Positions 51,937-61,169 of a stretch of 64,000 nucleotides of DNA are shown in pieces; the stretch's first letter is position 1, and each line of letters opens with the position of its first letter. This DNA is from Arsenophonus sp052174135 (GTDB taxonomy: Bacteria > Pseudomonadota > Gammaproteobacteria > Enterobacterales > Enterobacteriaceae), in assembly GCA_052174135.1 (NCBI GenBank), contig JBQMRZ010000005.1:1-64000 (forward strand). The letters are read 5' to 3'. A program made the position numbers and the translations under genes. The notes beneath the pieces were generated by a model. It made no database searches. It had not been told where the DNA came from and saw nothing but the letters and a program-made list of their open reading frames with translations.

Positions 51937-54648
51937 TTAACTTAAACCACCGTGACAATGTTTATATTTTTTACTTGAACCACATGGACAAAGTTCATTA
52001 CGTCCAATTTTATTAATTTGTACTGAAAGTTGAACTTCCGTTTTTGATATTAATGTCTCACTTTTAACTTCATGGCTAAGATGCTGTTTTTTCATAAGGA
52101 GTTCTGCCTCTTTACGTCTTTGTATATCAAGTATAGTGACTTCTTCAGGCAAGCGAACCTCTACTTTGCTTAAAGTACTAATTACTTCATACTTAAGAAT
52201 TTCCAACATATTGGCAAACATACTAAAAGATTCACGTTTGTATTCCTGTTTTGGATCTCTTTGTGCATAACCTCGTAAATGAATACCTTGTCGTAAATAA
52301 TCCATTGCAGATAAATGTTCTTTCCACAATGCATCAAGAGTTTGTAGCATGATCCCTTTTTCAAAATTACGCATCATCTTACTACCAATAACTTCTTCTT
52401 TTTCTTTATAAGCCTTAATCATTTTTTCTAAAATACGATCGCGCAAAATTTCTTCATGTAATTCTAGTTCTTCATCAAGCCATTCCTTAATTGGTAATTG
52501 TAAATTAAAATCATTGTATAATTTTTTTTGTAAACCATCAACGTCCCACATCTCTTCCAGAGATTGACGAGGTATATAATCATCGATAGTAATGGTTACA
52601 ACATCCTTACGAATAATATTAATTGTTTCACTAACATCATCACCATCTAATAAATCATTGCGTTGTGAATAGATAGCTCGACGCTGATCATTGGCAACAT
52701 CATCATATTCTAACAGTTGTTTTCGAATATCAAAATTGCGATTTTCAACTTTACGCTGTGCATTAGCAATTGCTTTTGTTACCCAAGGATGTTCAATTGC
52801 TTCACCAGATTTCATACCTAATTTACGCATCATTCCTGCAACTCGATCAGAAGCAAAAATACGCATCAAAGAATCTTCCATTGAAAGATAAAAACGTGAT
52901 GAACCTGGATCACCTTGACGACCAGAACGTCCGCGTAATTGATTATCAATACGACGAGATTCATGGCGTTCAGTACCAATAACATGTAATCCACCAGCTA
53001 AAATTACTGCCTCATGACGCTTTTGCCATGCTGCCTTAATCTTGTCAACTTCCTTTTGTGTGACGATCTTTAGTTTATTAATTTCTGCTTGCCAGCTTCC
53101 CCCTAATACAATATCTGTACCTCGACCTGCCATATTAGTAGCAATAGTAACTGAACTTGCCTGCCCTGCTTCAGCAATAATATCTGCTTCCATTTTATGG
53201 AACTTAGCATTTAAAACGTTATGTGAAATACTAGCTTTAGTTAATTGATCAGAAATTGATTCTGATTTTTCGATTGAAATGGTACCAACTAATACTGGTT
53301 GACCTTTGCTGATGCATTTACGAACATCATTTATAATTGCAGTAAATTTATCTGTTTCAGTCATATAAACTAAATCAGGTAAATCATCACGGATCATTGG
53401 ACGACTAGTTGAAATAACTATTGTATCTAATTTATAAATAGATCTAAATTCGAAAGCTTCTGTATCAGCAGTACCAGTCATACCAGCAAGTTTTTCGTAT
53501 AAACGAAAATAATTTTGGAATGTAATTGACGCTAATGTTTGATTCTCATTTTGGATTTCGACATTTTCTTTTGCTTCAATAGCTTGATGTAATCCATCTG
53601 ACCAACGACGCCCTTCCATTGTACGTCCAGTATGTTCATCAACAATAATAATCTGACGATCTTTGACAATATAATCTACATCACGATTAAAAAGTACATG
53701 AGCACGCAAAGCAGCCATTACGTGATGCATAAGCATCATATTAGCAGGAGAATAAAGTAGCTCACCATCTTCCATTAAATTTGCTTTTACTAATAATTGT
53801 TCAATCAATTCTAATCCACGTTCTGTTAACGTAACTTGGCGTGATTTTTCATCAATAGAAAAATGCCCTTCACCCTTAAAACTATCTGAATCTTCTTTTA
53901 ATTGTTGTTTAAATTTAGGAATTAATTTATCAATTTTTTTATATAAATCCGAACTATTTTCTGCTGGTCCCGAGATAATTAATGGAGTGCGAGCTTCATC
54001 AATTAAAATGGAATCAACCTCATCGATTAATGCGTAATGGAGTTCACGTTGTACACGTTCTTGTGGTGTAAAAACCATATTATCGCGTAGATAATCGAAA
54101 CCATATTCATTATTAATTCCATAAGTAATATCTGCTGTATAAGCTTTACGCTTCATTTTTGCAGACATACCTGATAAGTTAATACCAACTGTCATACCAA
54201 GAAATTCAAAGAGTATTCGATTATTCTCTGCATCGCGCTTGGCTAAATAATCGTTTACTGTAACAATATGAACACCTTTACCAGTTAAAGCATTTAAATA
54301 TGCAGGTAATGTAGATGTTAATGTTTTTCCTTCACCAGTACGCATTTCTGCAATACAACATTCATTAAGTACTATCCCACCTAATAGCTGAACATCAAAA
54401 TGTCGCATGTTAAATACACGTTTACTGGCTTCACGAACAGTTGCAAATGCTTCAGGAATCAAATCATCTAATGTTACTCCTAATTTAAGGCGATGACGAA
54501 ATTCATTAGTTTTAGCTTTAAGTTCTTTATCTGAAATTTTTTCAAAATCAGGCTCTAACATATTAATGATATTAATAAGTTTATTAAAACAACGCAAAGT
54601 ACGATCGTTACGATTACCAAAAATTTTTGTTAGTAACTTAGTTAACAT
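51937..54648 (-). CDS. secA: SecA: preprotein translocase ATPase
   Basis: SecA is the motor that drives preproteins through SecYEG; it receives clients from SecB (22.5 kb). Starting at MLTKLLTKIFGNRNDRT the product has 903 residues (E. coli 901). Visible are Walker A MRTGEGKT at 102-109, DEVDSILIDEAR of the helicase core, the GRxGRQGDPG region (RIDNQLRGRSGRQGDPG), and the C-terminal zinc-binding tail CPCGSSKKYKHCHG. The frame opens 5 codons earlier at a TTG, but homology supports the ATG at 54648. secM, whose arrest regulates secA in E. coli, is absent upstream, so that control is lost. A terminator follows at 51740-51781. Confidence 0.98.
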   Translation of the reverse strand: MLTKLLTKIFGNRNDRTLRCFNKLINIINMLEPDFEKISDKELKAKTNEFRHRLKLGVTLDDLIPEAFATVREASKRVFNMRHFDVQLLGGIVLNECCIAEMRTGEGKTLTSTLPAYLNALTGKGVHIVTVNDYLAKRDAENNRILFEFLGMTVGINLSGMSAKMKRKAYTADITYGINNEYGFDYLRDNMVFTPQERVQRELHYALIDEVDSILIDEARTPLIISGPAENSSDLYKKIDKLIPKFKQQLKEDSDSFKGEGHFSIDEKSRQVTLTERGLELIEQLLVKANLMEDGELLYSPANMMLMHHVMAALRAHVLFNRDVDYIVKDRQIIIVDEHTGRTMEGRRWSDGLHQAIEAKENVEIQNENQTLASITFQNYFRLYEKLAGMTGTADTEAFEFRSIYKLDTIVISTSRPMIRDDLPDLVYMTETDKFTAIINDVRKCISKGQPVLVGTISIEKSESISDQLTKASISHNVLNAKFHKMEADIIAEAGQASSVTIATNMAGRGTDIVLGGSWQAEINKLKIVTQKEVDKIKAAWQKRHEAVILAGGLHVIGTERHESRRIDNQLRGRSGRQGDPGSSRFYLSMEDSLMRIFASDRVAGMMRKLGMKSGEAIEHPWVTKAIANAQRKVENRNFDIRKQLLEYDDVANDQRRAIYSQRNDLLDGDDVSETINIIRKDVVTITIDDYIPRQSLEEMWDVDGLQKKLYNDFNLQLPIKEWLDEELELHEEILRDRILEKMIKAYKEKEEVIGSKMMRNFEKGIMLQTLDALWKEHLSAMDYLRQGIHLRGYAQRDPKQEYKRESFSMFANMLEILKYEVISTLSKVEVRLPEEVTILDIQRRKEAELLMKKQHLSHEVKSETLISKTEVQLSVQINKIGRNELCPCGSSKKYKHCHGGLS

Positions 54649-55326
54649 AAATATTTTTCTCAATTAAGGCAGTATTCTTATTAAGAGAATCCTATATTAT
54701 CTGCTTTAAATCAATAAAAATTAATATGTTCAATTGAATAATTATTGCTATAAGAATCAATAAAAAATCAATATAATTGATCTTGTAATGTATATATTCA
54801 TTTAAATATCTTCATGATAAGCAAGTCATATCATAGTTTTATAGAAAAAATAATAAAAATATATTTATGAATAACTTCTTTTAAAATATAGATTTTAAAT
54901 TAATCATAGCATAAAAATATCTAGCATATCAGAAATGTAAAACTTGTTTGTTATGTAAATTTAAATTAATATTTAGTTATTTTAACTTTTTAAATAAAAA
55001 AACAAAAAATCAACTTTTGAATTATTTTATATAAAGTATGCAGATGCTAATAATTTATATTATAATTACACTTTATATTAATTATTAATCATTAATATAA
55101 AGTAAATAAATTTAAATTAAATTTAACTAGAAATAAAATAATAATTAGTTAATATTTTAGATAATTTAAATTTATTTTTTAAAAGTTTATAGAGGTATGT
55201 AAACTTGGGTTATTCATAATAACTGATAATAAATTTAACTAAAGATATCAAAATATTATTTATTAAAATATTAATAAGGATTTAATATATTTATAATATT
55301 GTATAAATATAAAATTTGGAGTAAAA
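54649..55326. other. Spacer between secA and dciA-like gene (position of secM)
   Basis: A 678-bp divergent spacer that should contain secM upstream of secA. No frame encodes the SecM arrest motif (FxxxxWIxxxxGIRAGP). A perfect 13-bp stem with 8-nt loop (ACTTTATATTAAT / ATTAATATAAAGT, 55070-55103) is present; its role is unknown. Promoters for secA and dciA presumably lie here. Confidence 0.65.
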
Positions 55327-55665
55327 ATGAGTAATAATTATCCAAAATCTTTAAATTCTTTATTAAAAGTAAATAATTTTGATTCAAATACCCTAAAAAT
55401 AATCAAACAACATTCACAGACATTAATTAAACTTAATAATATCATTATAAATTTGCTTCCTATAGAAATAAAGGATTGGTGTCGAATTGCTAATTATCGT
55501 CAACATATTCTTATTTTAGAAATTACAAGTGCTAGCCGAAAAATACGGTTAAACTATGAACTTCCTATGTTATTTTCAATATTACGTAACGGTATCTTGC
55601 CTTCTTTATCTTCAATTAAGATAAAAATAAATCCATCATTATTATCTAAAAATTCAAAAAAATAA
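55327..55665 (+). CDS. DUF721/DciA-like protein
   Basis: A 112-residue protein with the DUF721 pattern: an N-terminal LNSLLKVNNFD, then LIKLNNIIINLLPIEIKDWCRIANYRQHI in two adjacent blocks, LEITSASRKIRLNYELPMLFSILR, and a basic tail ending SKNSKK. In many gammaproteobacteria DUF721 genes lie between lpxC and secA on the opposite strand, exactly this position. The family includes DciA, which helps load the DnaB helicase where DnaC is absent; enteric members are shorter and their role is not proven. Here the usual tryptophan of the SAxWA motif is replaced (SASRKIR). Retention in a reduced genome argues for a useful function. The ATG has only a moderate ribosome site (TTGGAG, 6 nt upstream). Confidence 0.72.
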   Translation: MSNNYPKSLNSLLKVNNFDSNTLKIIKQHSQTLIKLNNIIINLLPIEIKDWCRIANYRQHILILEITSASRKIRLNYELPMLFSILRNGILPSLSSIKIKINPSLLSKNSKK

Positions 55666-55884
55666 CTTATTAATTCATTGTGTAGATGTAAAATTATCAA
55701 AACAAATAATAGATGAGTTAGTTAAATGACGATAACGAAAAAAAATAATTTTTAATCTAACAAAAAAATTTAAATGATTAAAATTAAAAATTAAAATAGC
55801 TAATTTCATTGATAAAAGATGTCATTAAAATAACTAGTAATAAAAATTAACGTTAAATATAAGCCTTTAATGAAATAGTACACT

Positions 55885-56802
55885 TTAAATTATTATTGTG
55901 GCAGGTGTCTTAAACGCTATAGGCATTTCAGATTCATCTTCGAATGTAACCATATCCCAAGCAGATTCCACTGCTAAAACAGCTCGTAATAATTTATTAT
56001 TTAATGAGTGACCTGATTTATAGGCCGTAAAAGCACCAATAATATTGTGACCACACATAAATAAATCACCAATGGCATCCAATGTTTTATGACGAACAAA
56101 TTCATCTTCAAAACGTAAACCATCTTCATTTAAAACACGATAATCATCAATAACAATTGCGCAATCAAAACTACCACCTAAGCATAGCTCTTTAGATTGT
56201 AAATACTCAATATCACGTATAAACCCAAATGTTCGCGCTCGGCTAATGTTTCTAACAAAAGATTTTTCTGAAAAATCTAACTTATAACGTTGAGTAGTGC
56301 TATTTATAACGGGATGATTAAAATCAATAGTAAAATCCAAGCTAAATCCGTTGTAAGGAATTAATTCAGCCCATTTATCACTAGCTGTAACTCGAATACT
56401 TTCTTTGATACGAAGGAATTTTTTGTCACTATTTAATTCTTCAATACCTGCATCTAATAATAAAAATACAAAAGGTGCAGCACTTCCATCCATTATTGGA
56501 ATTTCTGCTGCATCTACTTCAACGATAATATTGTCAATTCCAAGTCCTGCTAATGCAGCATTCAAGTGTTCTACTGTTGAGATACGTATATCATTTTCAT
56601 TAACTAAACAAGTACATAGCATAGTATCTCGCACTGATTTTGCCTCAGCTAAAAAATCAACCGGCGGATTTAAATCTATACGACGATAGATTACCCCAGT
56701 ATTTGCTGGCGCAGGACGTAGTGATAAAGTGACTTTTTTGCCAGTATGTAAACCGATGCCTGTTGCTTGAACAATACGTTTTAGTGTCCTTTGTTTGATC
56801 AT
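55885..56802 (-). CDS. lpxC: LpxC: UDP-3-O-acyl-GlcNAc deacetylase
   Basis: LpxC is the zinc enzyme for the committed step of lipid A synthesis. The 305 residues equal the E. coli length. Zinc ligands are visible: His79 in STVEHLNA, and the His and Asp of RHKTLDAIGDLF (E. coli 238 and 242); the catalytic His of YKSGHSLNN also follows. In E. coli LpxC is degraded by FtsH through C-terminal residues; here the tail is ESEMPIAFKTPATIII. It lies 113 nt after ftsZ on the same strand, as in enterics, with GAGAAA before the ATG. It faces the dciA-like gene tail to tail across 219 bp. With waaA, hldD, waaC, waaF, waaG and waaP it shows that LPS is still made. Confidence 0.98.
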   Translation of the reverse strand: MIKQRTLKRIVQATGIGLHTGKKVTLSLRPAPANTGVIYRRIDLNPPVDFLAEAKSVRDTMLCTCLVNENDIRISTVEHLNAALAGLGIDNIIVEVDAAEIPIMDGSAAPFVFLLLDAGIEELNSDKKFLRIKESIRVTASDKWAELIPYNGFSLDFTIDFNHPVINSTTQRYKLDFSEKSFVRNISRARTFGFIRDIEYLQSKELCLGGSFDCAIVIDDYRVLNEDGLRFEDEFVRHKTLDAIGDLFMCGHNIIGAFTAYKSGHSLNNKLLRAVLAVESAWDMVTFEDESEMPIAFKTPATIII

Positions 56803-56915
56803 CGTTTTCTCACATTATTAACTGTATTGCTTGCTAACCTGTTTATTTATTAATTATTACGCTAATAGCAACAATATATTTTAGCATAAAATTAGAGAAA
56901 CCAATTAGTTGTTAA

Positions 56916-58082
56916 CTAATCAGCCTGTTTTCTTAAAAAGGCTGGGATATTAAGATAGTCAAGTTCTTTATTTGATTGTGTATTTTGTTCATTCGTCACC
57001 TTACTAATAGATTTTTCTTCAGTTAAAGGGGTAATACCAGAGATTAACCCTTGTATCTGCTGATAACGATGTTCTAACGATGATTTTTGAATTGCTTTGT
57101 TAGTAACTAACGTGATCTCTGGCCGTTTATCCATACCAATCCCCGTAGCAACTACAGTTACACGTAGTTCATCATTCATTTCAGGATCAAGTGAAGTACC
57201 GATAACAACCGTTGCATTATCCGATGAAAATGCACGAATAGTATTACCAACTGTTTCAAATTCATCAAGTCGTAAATCAAAACCTGCTGTAATATTAACC
57301 AATACACCGCGAGCGCCAGATAAATCAATATCTTCTAATAAAGGACTAGAAATCGCCATTTCTCCTGCTTCTTCAGCTCGATCTTCACCTCGAGCTATTC
57401 CTGAACCCATCATAGCATAACCCATTTCAGACATAACAGTACGAACATCAGCAAAATCTACATTCATTAAACCTGGACGAGTAATAAGTTCAGCAATACC
57501 TTGAACTGCACCTTTTAATACATCATTTGCTGCACCGAACGCATCTAGCAAAGAAATACCGCGTCCAAGTACTTTTAATAATTTATCATTTGGAATAGTA
57601 ATCAAGGAATCAACATGTTTAGATAATTCTGAAATTCCTGCTTCAGCAAAAACCATGCGTTTTTTACCTTCAAAATTGAATGGTTTTGTTACAACAGCTA
57701 CTGTTAATATAGCAAGTTCTTTAGCAACTTCGGCTATAACAGGAGCTGCACCAGTTCCTGTACCACCCCCCATACCAGCAGCAATAAAAACCATATCTGC
57801 TCCATCAAGGGTATTACGCAAAGCTTCACGATCTTCTTCAGCAGCATTACGACCAACTTCAGGATTCGCTCCTGCTCCCAATCCCTTTGTAATACCATTT
57901 CCAATTTGAATAGTTTGTCCTACTGTTGTTTTACGCAATGCTTGTGCATCAGTATTAACAGCAAAAAATTCAACACCTTCAATGCATTCACGTACCATGT
58001 GTTCAACGGCGTTTCCCCCAGCACCACCAATACCGATAACCTTAATTACCGCATCATTGGTTAATTCCATTGGTTCAAACAT
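56916..58082 (-). CDS. ftsZ: FtsZ: tubulin-like division GTPase
   Basis: FtsZ polymerises into the ring that marks the division site. The 388 residues (E. coli 383) carry IGIGGAGGNAVEHM near 16-29, the tubulin signature GGGTGTG at 105-111, the T7-loop region NVDFADVR, and the conserved C-terminal peptide LDYLNIPAFLRKQAD used by FtsA and ZipA. A ribosome site GGAGA precedes the ATG. It lies 56 nt after ftsA within the division/cell-wall cluster. The nearby ZapA (31.3 kb) is truncated, which may affect filament bundling. No change at nucleotide-binding residues is visible. Confidence 0.98.
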   Translation of the reverse strand: MFEPMELTNDAVIKVIGIGGAGGNAVEHMVRECIEGVEFFAVNTDAQALRKTTVGQTIQIGNGITKGLGAGANPEVGRNAAEEDREALRNTLDGADMVFIAAGMGGGTGTGAAPVIAEVAKELAILTVAVVTKPFNFEGKKRMVFAEAGISELSKHVDSLITIPNDKLLKVLGRGISLLDAFGAANDVLKGAVQGIAELITRPGLMNVDFADVRTVMSEMGYAMMGSGIARGEDRAEEAGEMAISSPLLEDIDLSGARGVLVNITAGFDLRLDEFETVGNTIRAFSSDNATVVIGTSLDPEMNDELRVTVVATGIGMDKRPEITLVTNKAIQKSSLEHRYQQIQGLISGITPLTEEKSISKVTNEQNTQSNKELDYLNIPAFLRKQAD

Positions 58083-58138
58083 AATATTTCTCCGTTTTGT
58101 GCCCTATTATAGAAGCAAAAAATTTGCTTCTTATGAAA

Positions 58139-59395
58139 TTAAAATTCTTTCCTCAACCAATTAGTGATTTTATTAAACCAACTACTCACTAATGTACGTT
58201 TATTTATTTCAGATTCATTTCCAAAATAAGTTTGCTTGCCGTAATGTAGGAGACCGACAGCTGTGGAGTAATAAGGCGACTGGGCATAGTCCGTTAAACC
58301 AGTTATATTCAATGGTTTCCCAATACGTACCTGAGTACGAAATACTTTTTGAGCGCATTCAACTAAACCATCAATTTGAGCGCCACCACCCGTTAAAACA
58401 ATACCGGCCGATAGATAATGCTCAACACCTTGTTGCCTTAATTGTTCTTGTAATTTTAAAATTTCATCATTTACTAAATTTAGTAATTCTGTATATCGAG
58501 GTTCGATAACTTCAGCTAATGTTTGACGTTGTAAATTTCTCGGTGGACGACCACCTATACTTGGTACTTCAAGATTTTCATCTTTACTAACAATAGTACC
58601 TAGTGCACATCCATGATGAACTTTTATTGTTTCAGCATCGCTTGGTGGAGTGCCGAACGCATAAGCAATATCACTTGTTACGACGTTACCAGCATATGGT
58701 ATAACCTTGGTATGACGTAATGCACCGTTAGTATAAACTGCTATATCCATGGTTCCACCACCAATATCGACAACACATACACCTAATTCACGCTCATCTT
58801 CTGTTAAAACAGAGTAACTTGAGGCTAAACCTGCAAAAATTAATTGATTTACTTTTAAACCACAGCGTTCAACTGCTTTGATAATATTTTTAGCCATATC
58901 ATTATTGCAAGTGATCAGATGTACTTTAGCTTGCATACGTATACCTGAGAGTCCAACTGGATTTTTAATTCCTTTTTGATAATCAATAGAATATTCCTGT
59001 GGAATAACATGTAAAATTCTATGTTCATCACGAACTCGAACAGATTTAGCTGTATGAACAACATTATCTACGTCATCTTGAGTAACTTCATCTTCAGAAA
59101 TAGGTACAATACCTATTTCATTTTGGCAACTAACATGCTTGCCAGAAAGCGCTAAATAAACAGAAGATATTTGACAATCTTCCATCAATTCTGCTTGATT
59201 AATAGCTTGTTGCACACATTTAACGACAGATTCCAAATCATTAACGCCACCTTTATCCATTCCTCGAGATAAACAATTACCAATGCTAATAACGTTTACT
59301 ATCCCATCAGGAAGAATTTCACCAACAAGCGCAGAAACTTTGGAAGTTCCAATTTCAAGACCAACCACTAATTTTCTGTTCGTCGTTTTAATCAT
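58139..59395 (-). CDS. ftsA: FtsA: actin-like divisome protein
   Basis: FtsA anchors FtsZ to the membrane and recruits later divisome proteins. The 418 residues (E. coli 420) show the actin-fold phosphate motifs VVGLEIGTSKVSALVGE at the N-terminus and VVDIGGGTMDIAVY near 203-216, adenosine-binding IVLTGGGAQIDG near 328-339, and a C-terminal amphipathic helix ending ITNWLRKEF that inserts into the membrane. It lies between ftsQ and ftsZ, as in all enterics. The 54-nt gap from the ftsQ stop is longer than the usual overlap, because ftsQ is shortened. Confidence 0.97.
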   Translation of the reverse strand: MIKTTNRKLVVGLEIGTSKVSALVGEILPDGIVNVISIGNCLSRGMDKGGVNDLESVVKCVQQAINQAELMEDCQISSVYLALSGKHVSCQNEIGIVPISEDEVTQDDVDNVVHTAKSVRVRDEHRILHVIPQEYSIDYQKGIKNPVGLSGIRMQAKVHLITCNNDMAKNIIKAVERCGLKVNQLIFAGLASSYSVLTEDERELGVCVVDIGGGTMDIAVYTNGALRHTKVIPYAGNVVTSDIAYAFGTPPSDAETIKVHHGCALGTIVSKDENLEVPSIGGRPPRNLQRQTLAEVIEPRYTELLNLVNDEILKLQEQLRQQGVEHYLSAGIVLTGGGAQIDGLVECAQKVFRTQVRIGKPLNITGLTDYAQSPYYSTAVGLLHYGKQTYFGNESEINKRTLVSSWFNKITNWLRKEF

Positions 59396-59449
59396 CGTTA
59401 ATTTGCCTGTATCTGATTAATCAGTAGTCTTAAAATTATCTTAATATAT

Positions 59450-60247
59450 TCAAGGTGTAGTAGGTTTAGTCAAAAGTGGTAACCATCCTACTGCAACACC
59501 ATTACTATATCGTAAATCTATATATTCAATATATTTATTTGTTACTTGTTTTAATAGAGGATAAAGTTCAACAAAACGATTTAATCGCTTTTTAATATCC
59601 TGTTTACCAATATTTAATCGAATATCATTTGTTAAAACTAATTGCCATGAATGTCTTGTTGTCATTGATACTGACTTAATACTAAAATTATATGGTGTTA
59701 ACTGTTGTTGCATAACACGATACATCTTTAATACTTCTTGCTGACTACCTTTTGGTCCATATAACATTAAAAAGTTACCCTTAATTTTTAGTAGTGTCGG
59801 TAAGCTAAAAACACTACCTTCTGTATTAATAAAAAAAATATCATTCCATTTTGCATAAGGTTTATATTCCACTAAATGAATTTTTAGTTTATCCGGCCAC
59901 TCTTTACGCACTATAACTTTCTTTATCCATGGAATTATTTTTATTTGATTCTGGATTGCAGATATATCTATACTCATAAATCTATTTGGCATGCCTAGTA
60001 TTAATATTGCTTTTTTAATATCATCATCACAGGTGTAATAACGTTTTCCAATGATCACTACCTTCAAAATAGATAATCGATTAATGTCATTTATTCTATT
60101 TAATAGCATCCATATACTCGATATAATAATACTTAACACTATTAAGCAGAAGATAATACTAGTCAAATAAGAACTATTGCTTCGGTCACGATAATGCTGT
60201 TGCTTTTTGGTCACTTTATTTCGAATATTTAGTAATATTTTCGACAT
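59450..60247 (-). CDS. ftsQ: FtsQ: bitopic divisome protein
   Basis: FtsQ bridges early and late divisome proteins. The 265 residues (E. coli 276) have a basic cytoplasmic N-terminus, one membrane helix at about 27-48 (TSIIFCLIVLSIIISSIWML), the POTRA domain with ILKVVIIGKRYYTCDDD, and the beta domain with WPDKLKIHLVEYKPYAKWND and DLRYSNGVAVGW. The C-terminal Gln-rich tail of E. coli is missing. In the +1 frame after the stop, codons reading LLINQIQAN end 2 nt before the ftsA ATG, which may be the old tail after a frameshift. It starts 1 nt after the ddlB stop. Confidence 0.93.
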   Translation of the reverse strand: MSKILLNIRNKVTKKQQHYRDRSNSSYLTSIIFCLIVLSIIISSIWMLLNRINDINRLSILKVVIIGKRYYTCDDDIKKAILILGMPNRFMSIDISAIQNQIKIIPWIKKVIVRKEWPDKLKIHLVEYKPYAKWNDIFFINTEGSVFSLPTLLKIKGNFLMLYGPKGSQQEVLKMYRVMQQQLTPYNFSIKSVSMTTRHSWQLVLTNDIRLNIGKQDIKKRLNRFVELYPLLKQVTNKYIEYIDLRYSNGVAVGWLPLLTKPTTP

Positions 60248-60248
60248 A

Positions 60249-61169
60249 TTATTTTGCCAATTCTAAAATTTTTTTAACCAATTCTGAAAAAGTCATACCT
60301 AATTCTTTGGCAGCGATTGGTACTAAACTATGATTAGTCATTCCAGGAGAAGTGTTGATTTCTAATAAACAAAAAACACCATCATTATCTCTTATAAAAT
60401 CAACACGCCCCCAACCAGTACAACCGACTGCTTTATAAGCGGTTAAGGCTAATTTATTCAATAATATTTCCTCTTTAGCTTTTAATCCACTAGGACAAAA
60501 ATATTGTGTCTTATTAGACAGATATTTTGCATTATAATCGTAAAAAATATTCATTGGTTGGATACGAATTGAAGGTAATCCTTGTTCACCTATAATAACA
60601 ACAGTATATTCAGGTCCATTTAAGTATTTCTCAATCAGTACATTTTTGTCATAATGAAAAGCGAACTCTAATGCTATTTTTAATTTAAGCAAAGTTGTTA
60701 CCTTGCTTATACCAACACTTGAACCTTCAAGGTTTGGTTTAATAATAAGAGGTAAACCTAAACAATAAACAGACTCAAAAAGTGCTTCATTTGACATTAT
60801 TGTTAATTGCTGCTTATTTAGCGTTATATATGGTGCAATCGGTAAACCCATACTAGCCCATAATTGTTTAGTGCGTATTTTATCCATTGAAAGAGATGAA
60901 GCTAAAACACCACTTCCAGTATAAGGTAACCCCAAAAATTCTAAAACTCTTTGCACAATACCATCTTCACCCGTGCGTCCATGTAAGGCAATAAAAACTT
61001 TTTTGTAACCAATTTCTCTTAATTTTATGAAAGAAAGATTTTTAATATCAACTGGATATGCATCTATTCCAGCATGACGTAATCCATTAACAACAGCCTC
61101 ACCAGATTGCAATGATATCTCTCTTTCAGATGATTTCCCGCCTAAAAGTACAGCAATTTTATCACCCAT
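60249..61169 (-). CDS. ddlB: DdlB: D-alanine-D-alanine ligase
   Basis: DdlB is a cytosolic ATP-grasp enzyme that makes the D-Ala-D-Ala dipeptide of peptidoglycan. From MGDKIAVLLGGKSSEREISLQSG the product has 306 residues, equal to E. coli DdlB. Also visible are ALHGRTGEDG, the ATP-grasp segment KPNLEGSSVGI, and the metal-binding EINTSPGMTNHSLVP near the C-terminus. The frame opens 5 codons earlier (61184), but the ATG at 61169 matches the family start. It then overlaps the murC stop by 8 nt, giving tight coupling. Followed at once by ftsQ. Confidence 0.96.
   Translation of the reverse strand: MGDKIAVLLGGKSSEREISLQSGEAVVNGLRHAGIDAYPVDIKNLSFIKLREIGYKKVFIALHGRTGEDGIVQRVLEFLGLPYTGSGVLASSLSMDKIRTKQLWASMGLPIAPYITLNKQQLTIMSNEALFESVYCLGLPLIIKPNLEGSSVGISKVTTLLKLKIALEFAFHYDKNVLIEKYLNGPEYTVVIIGEQGLPSIRIQPMNIFYDYNAKYLSNKTQYFCPSGLKAKEEILLNKLALTAYKAVGCTGWGRVDFIRDNDGVFCLLEINTSPGMTNHSLVPIAAKELGMTFSELVKKILELAK

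Noticed and set aside
52182..53248. Open frames of 60-70 codons across secA on both strands
   Set aside because: They are shadows of the secA reading frame; no independent signals.
54649..54663. Longer SecA start (TTG, 5 codons upstream)
   Set aside because: The ATG at 54648 begins MLTKLLTKIFG, aligning with the E. coli N-terminus.
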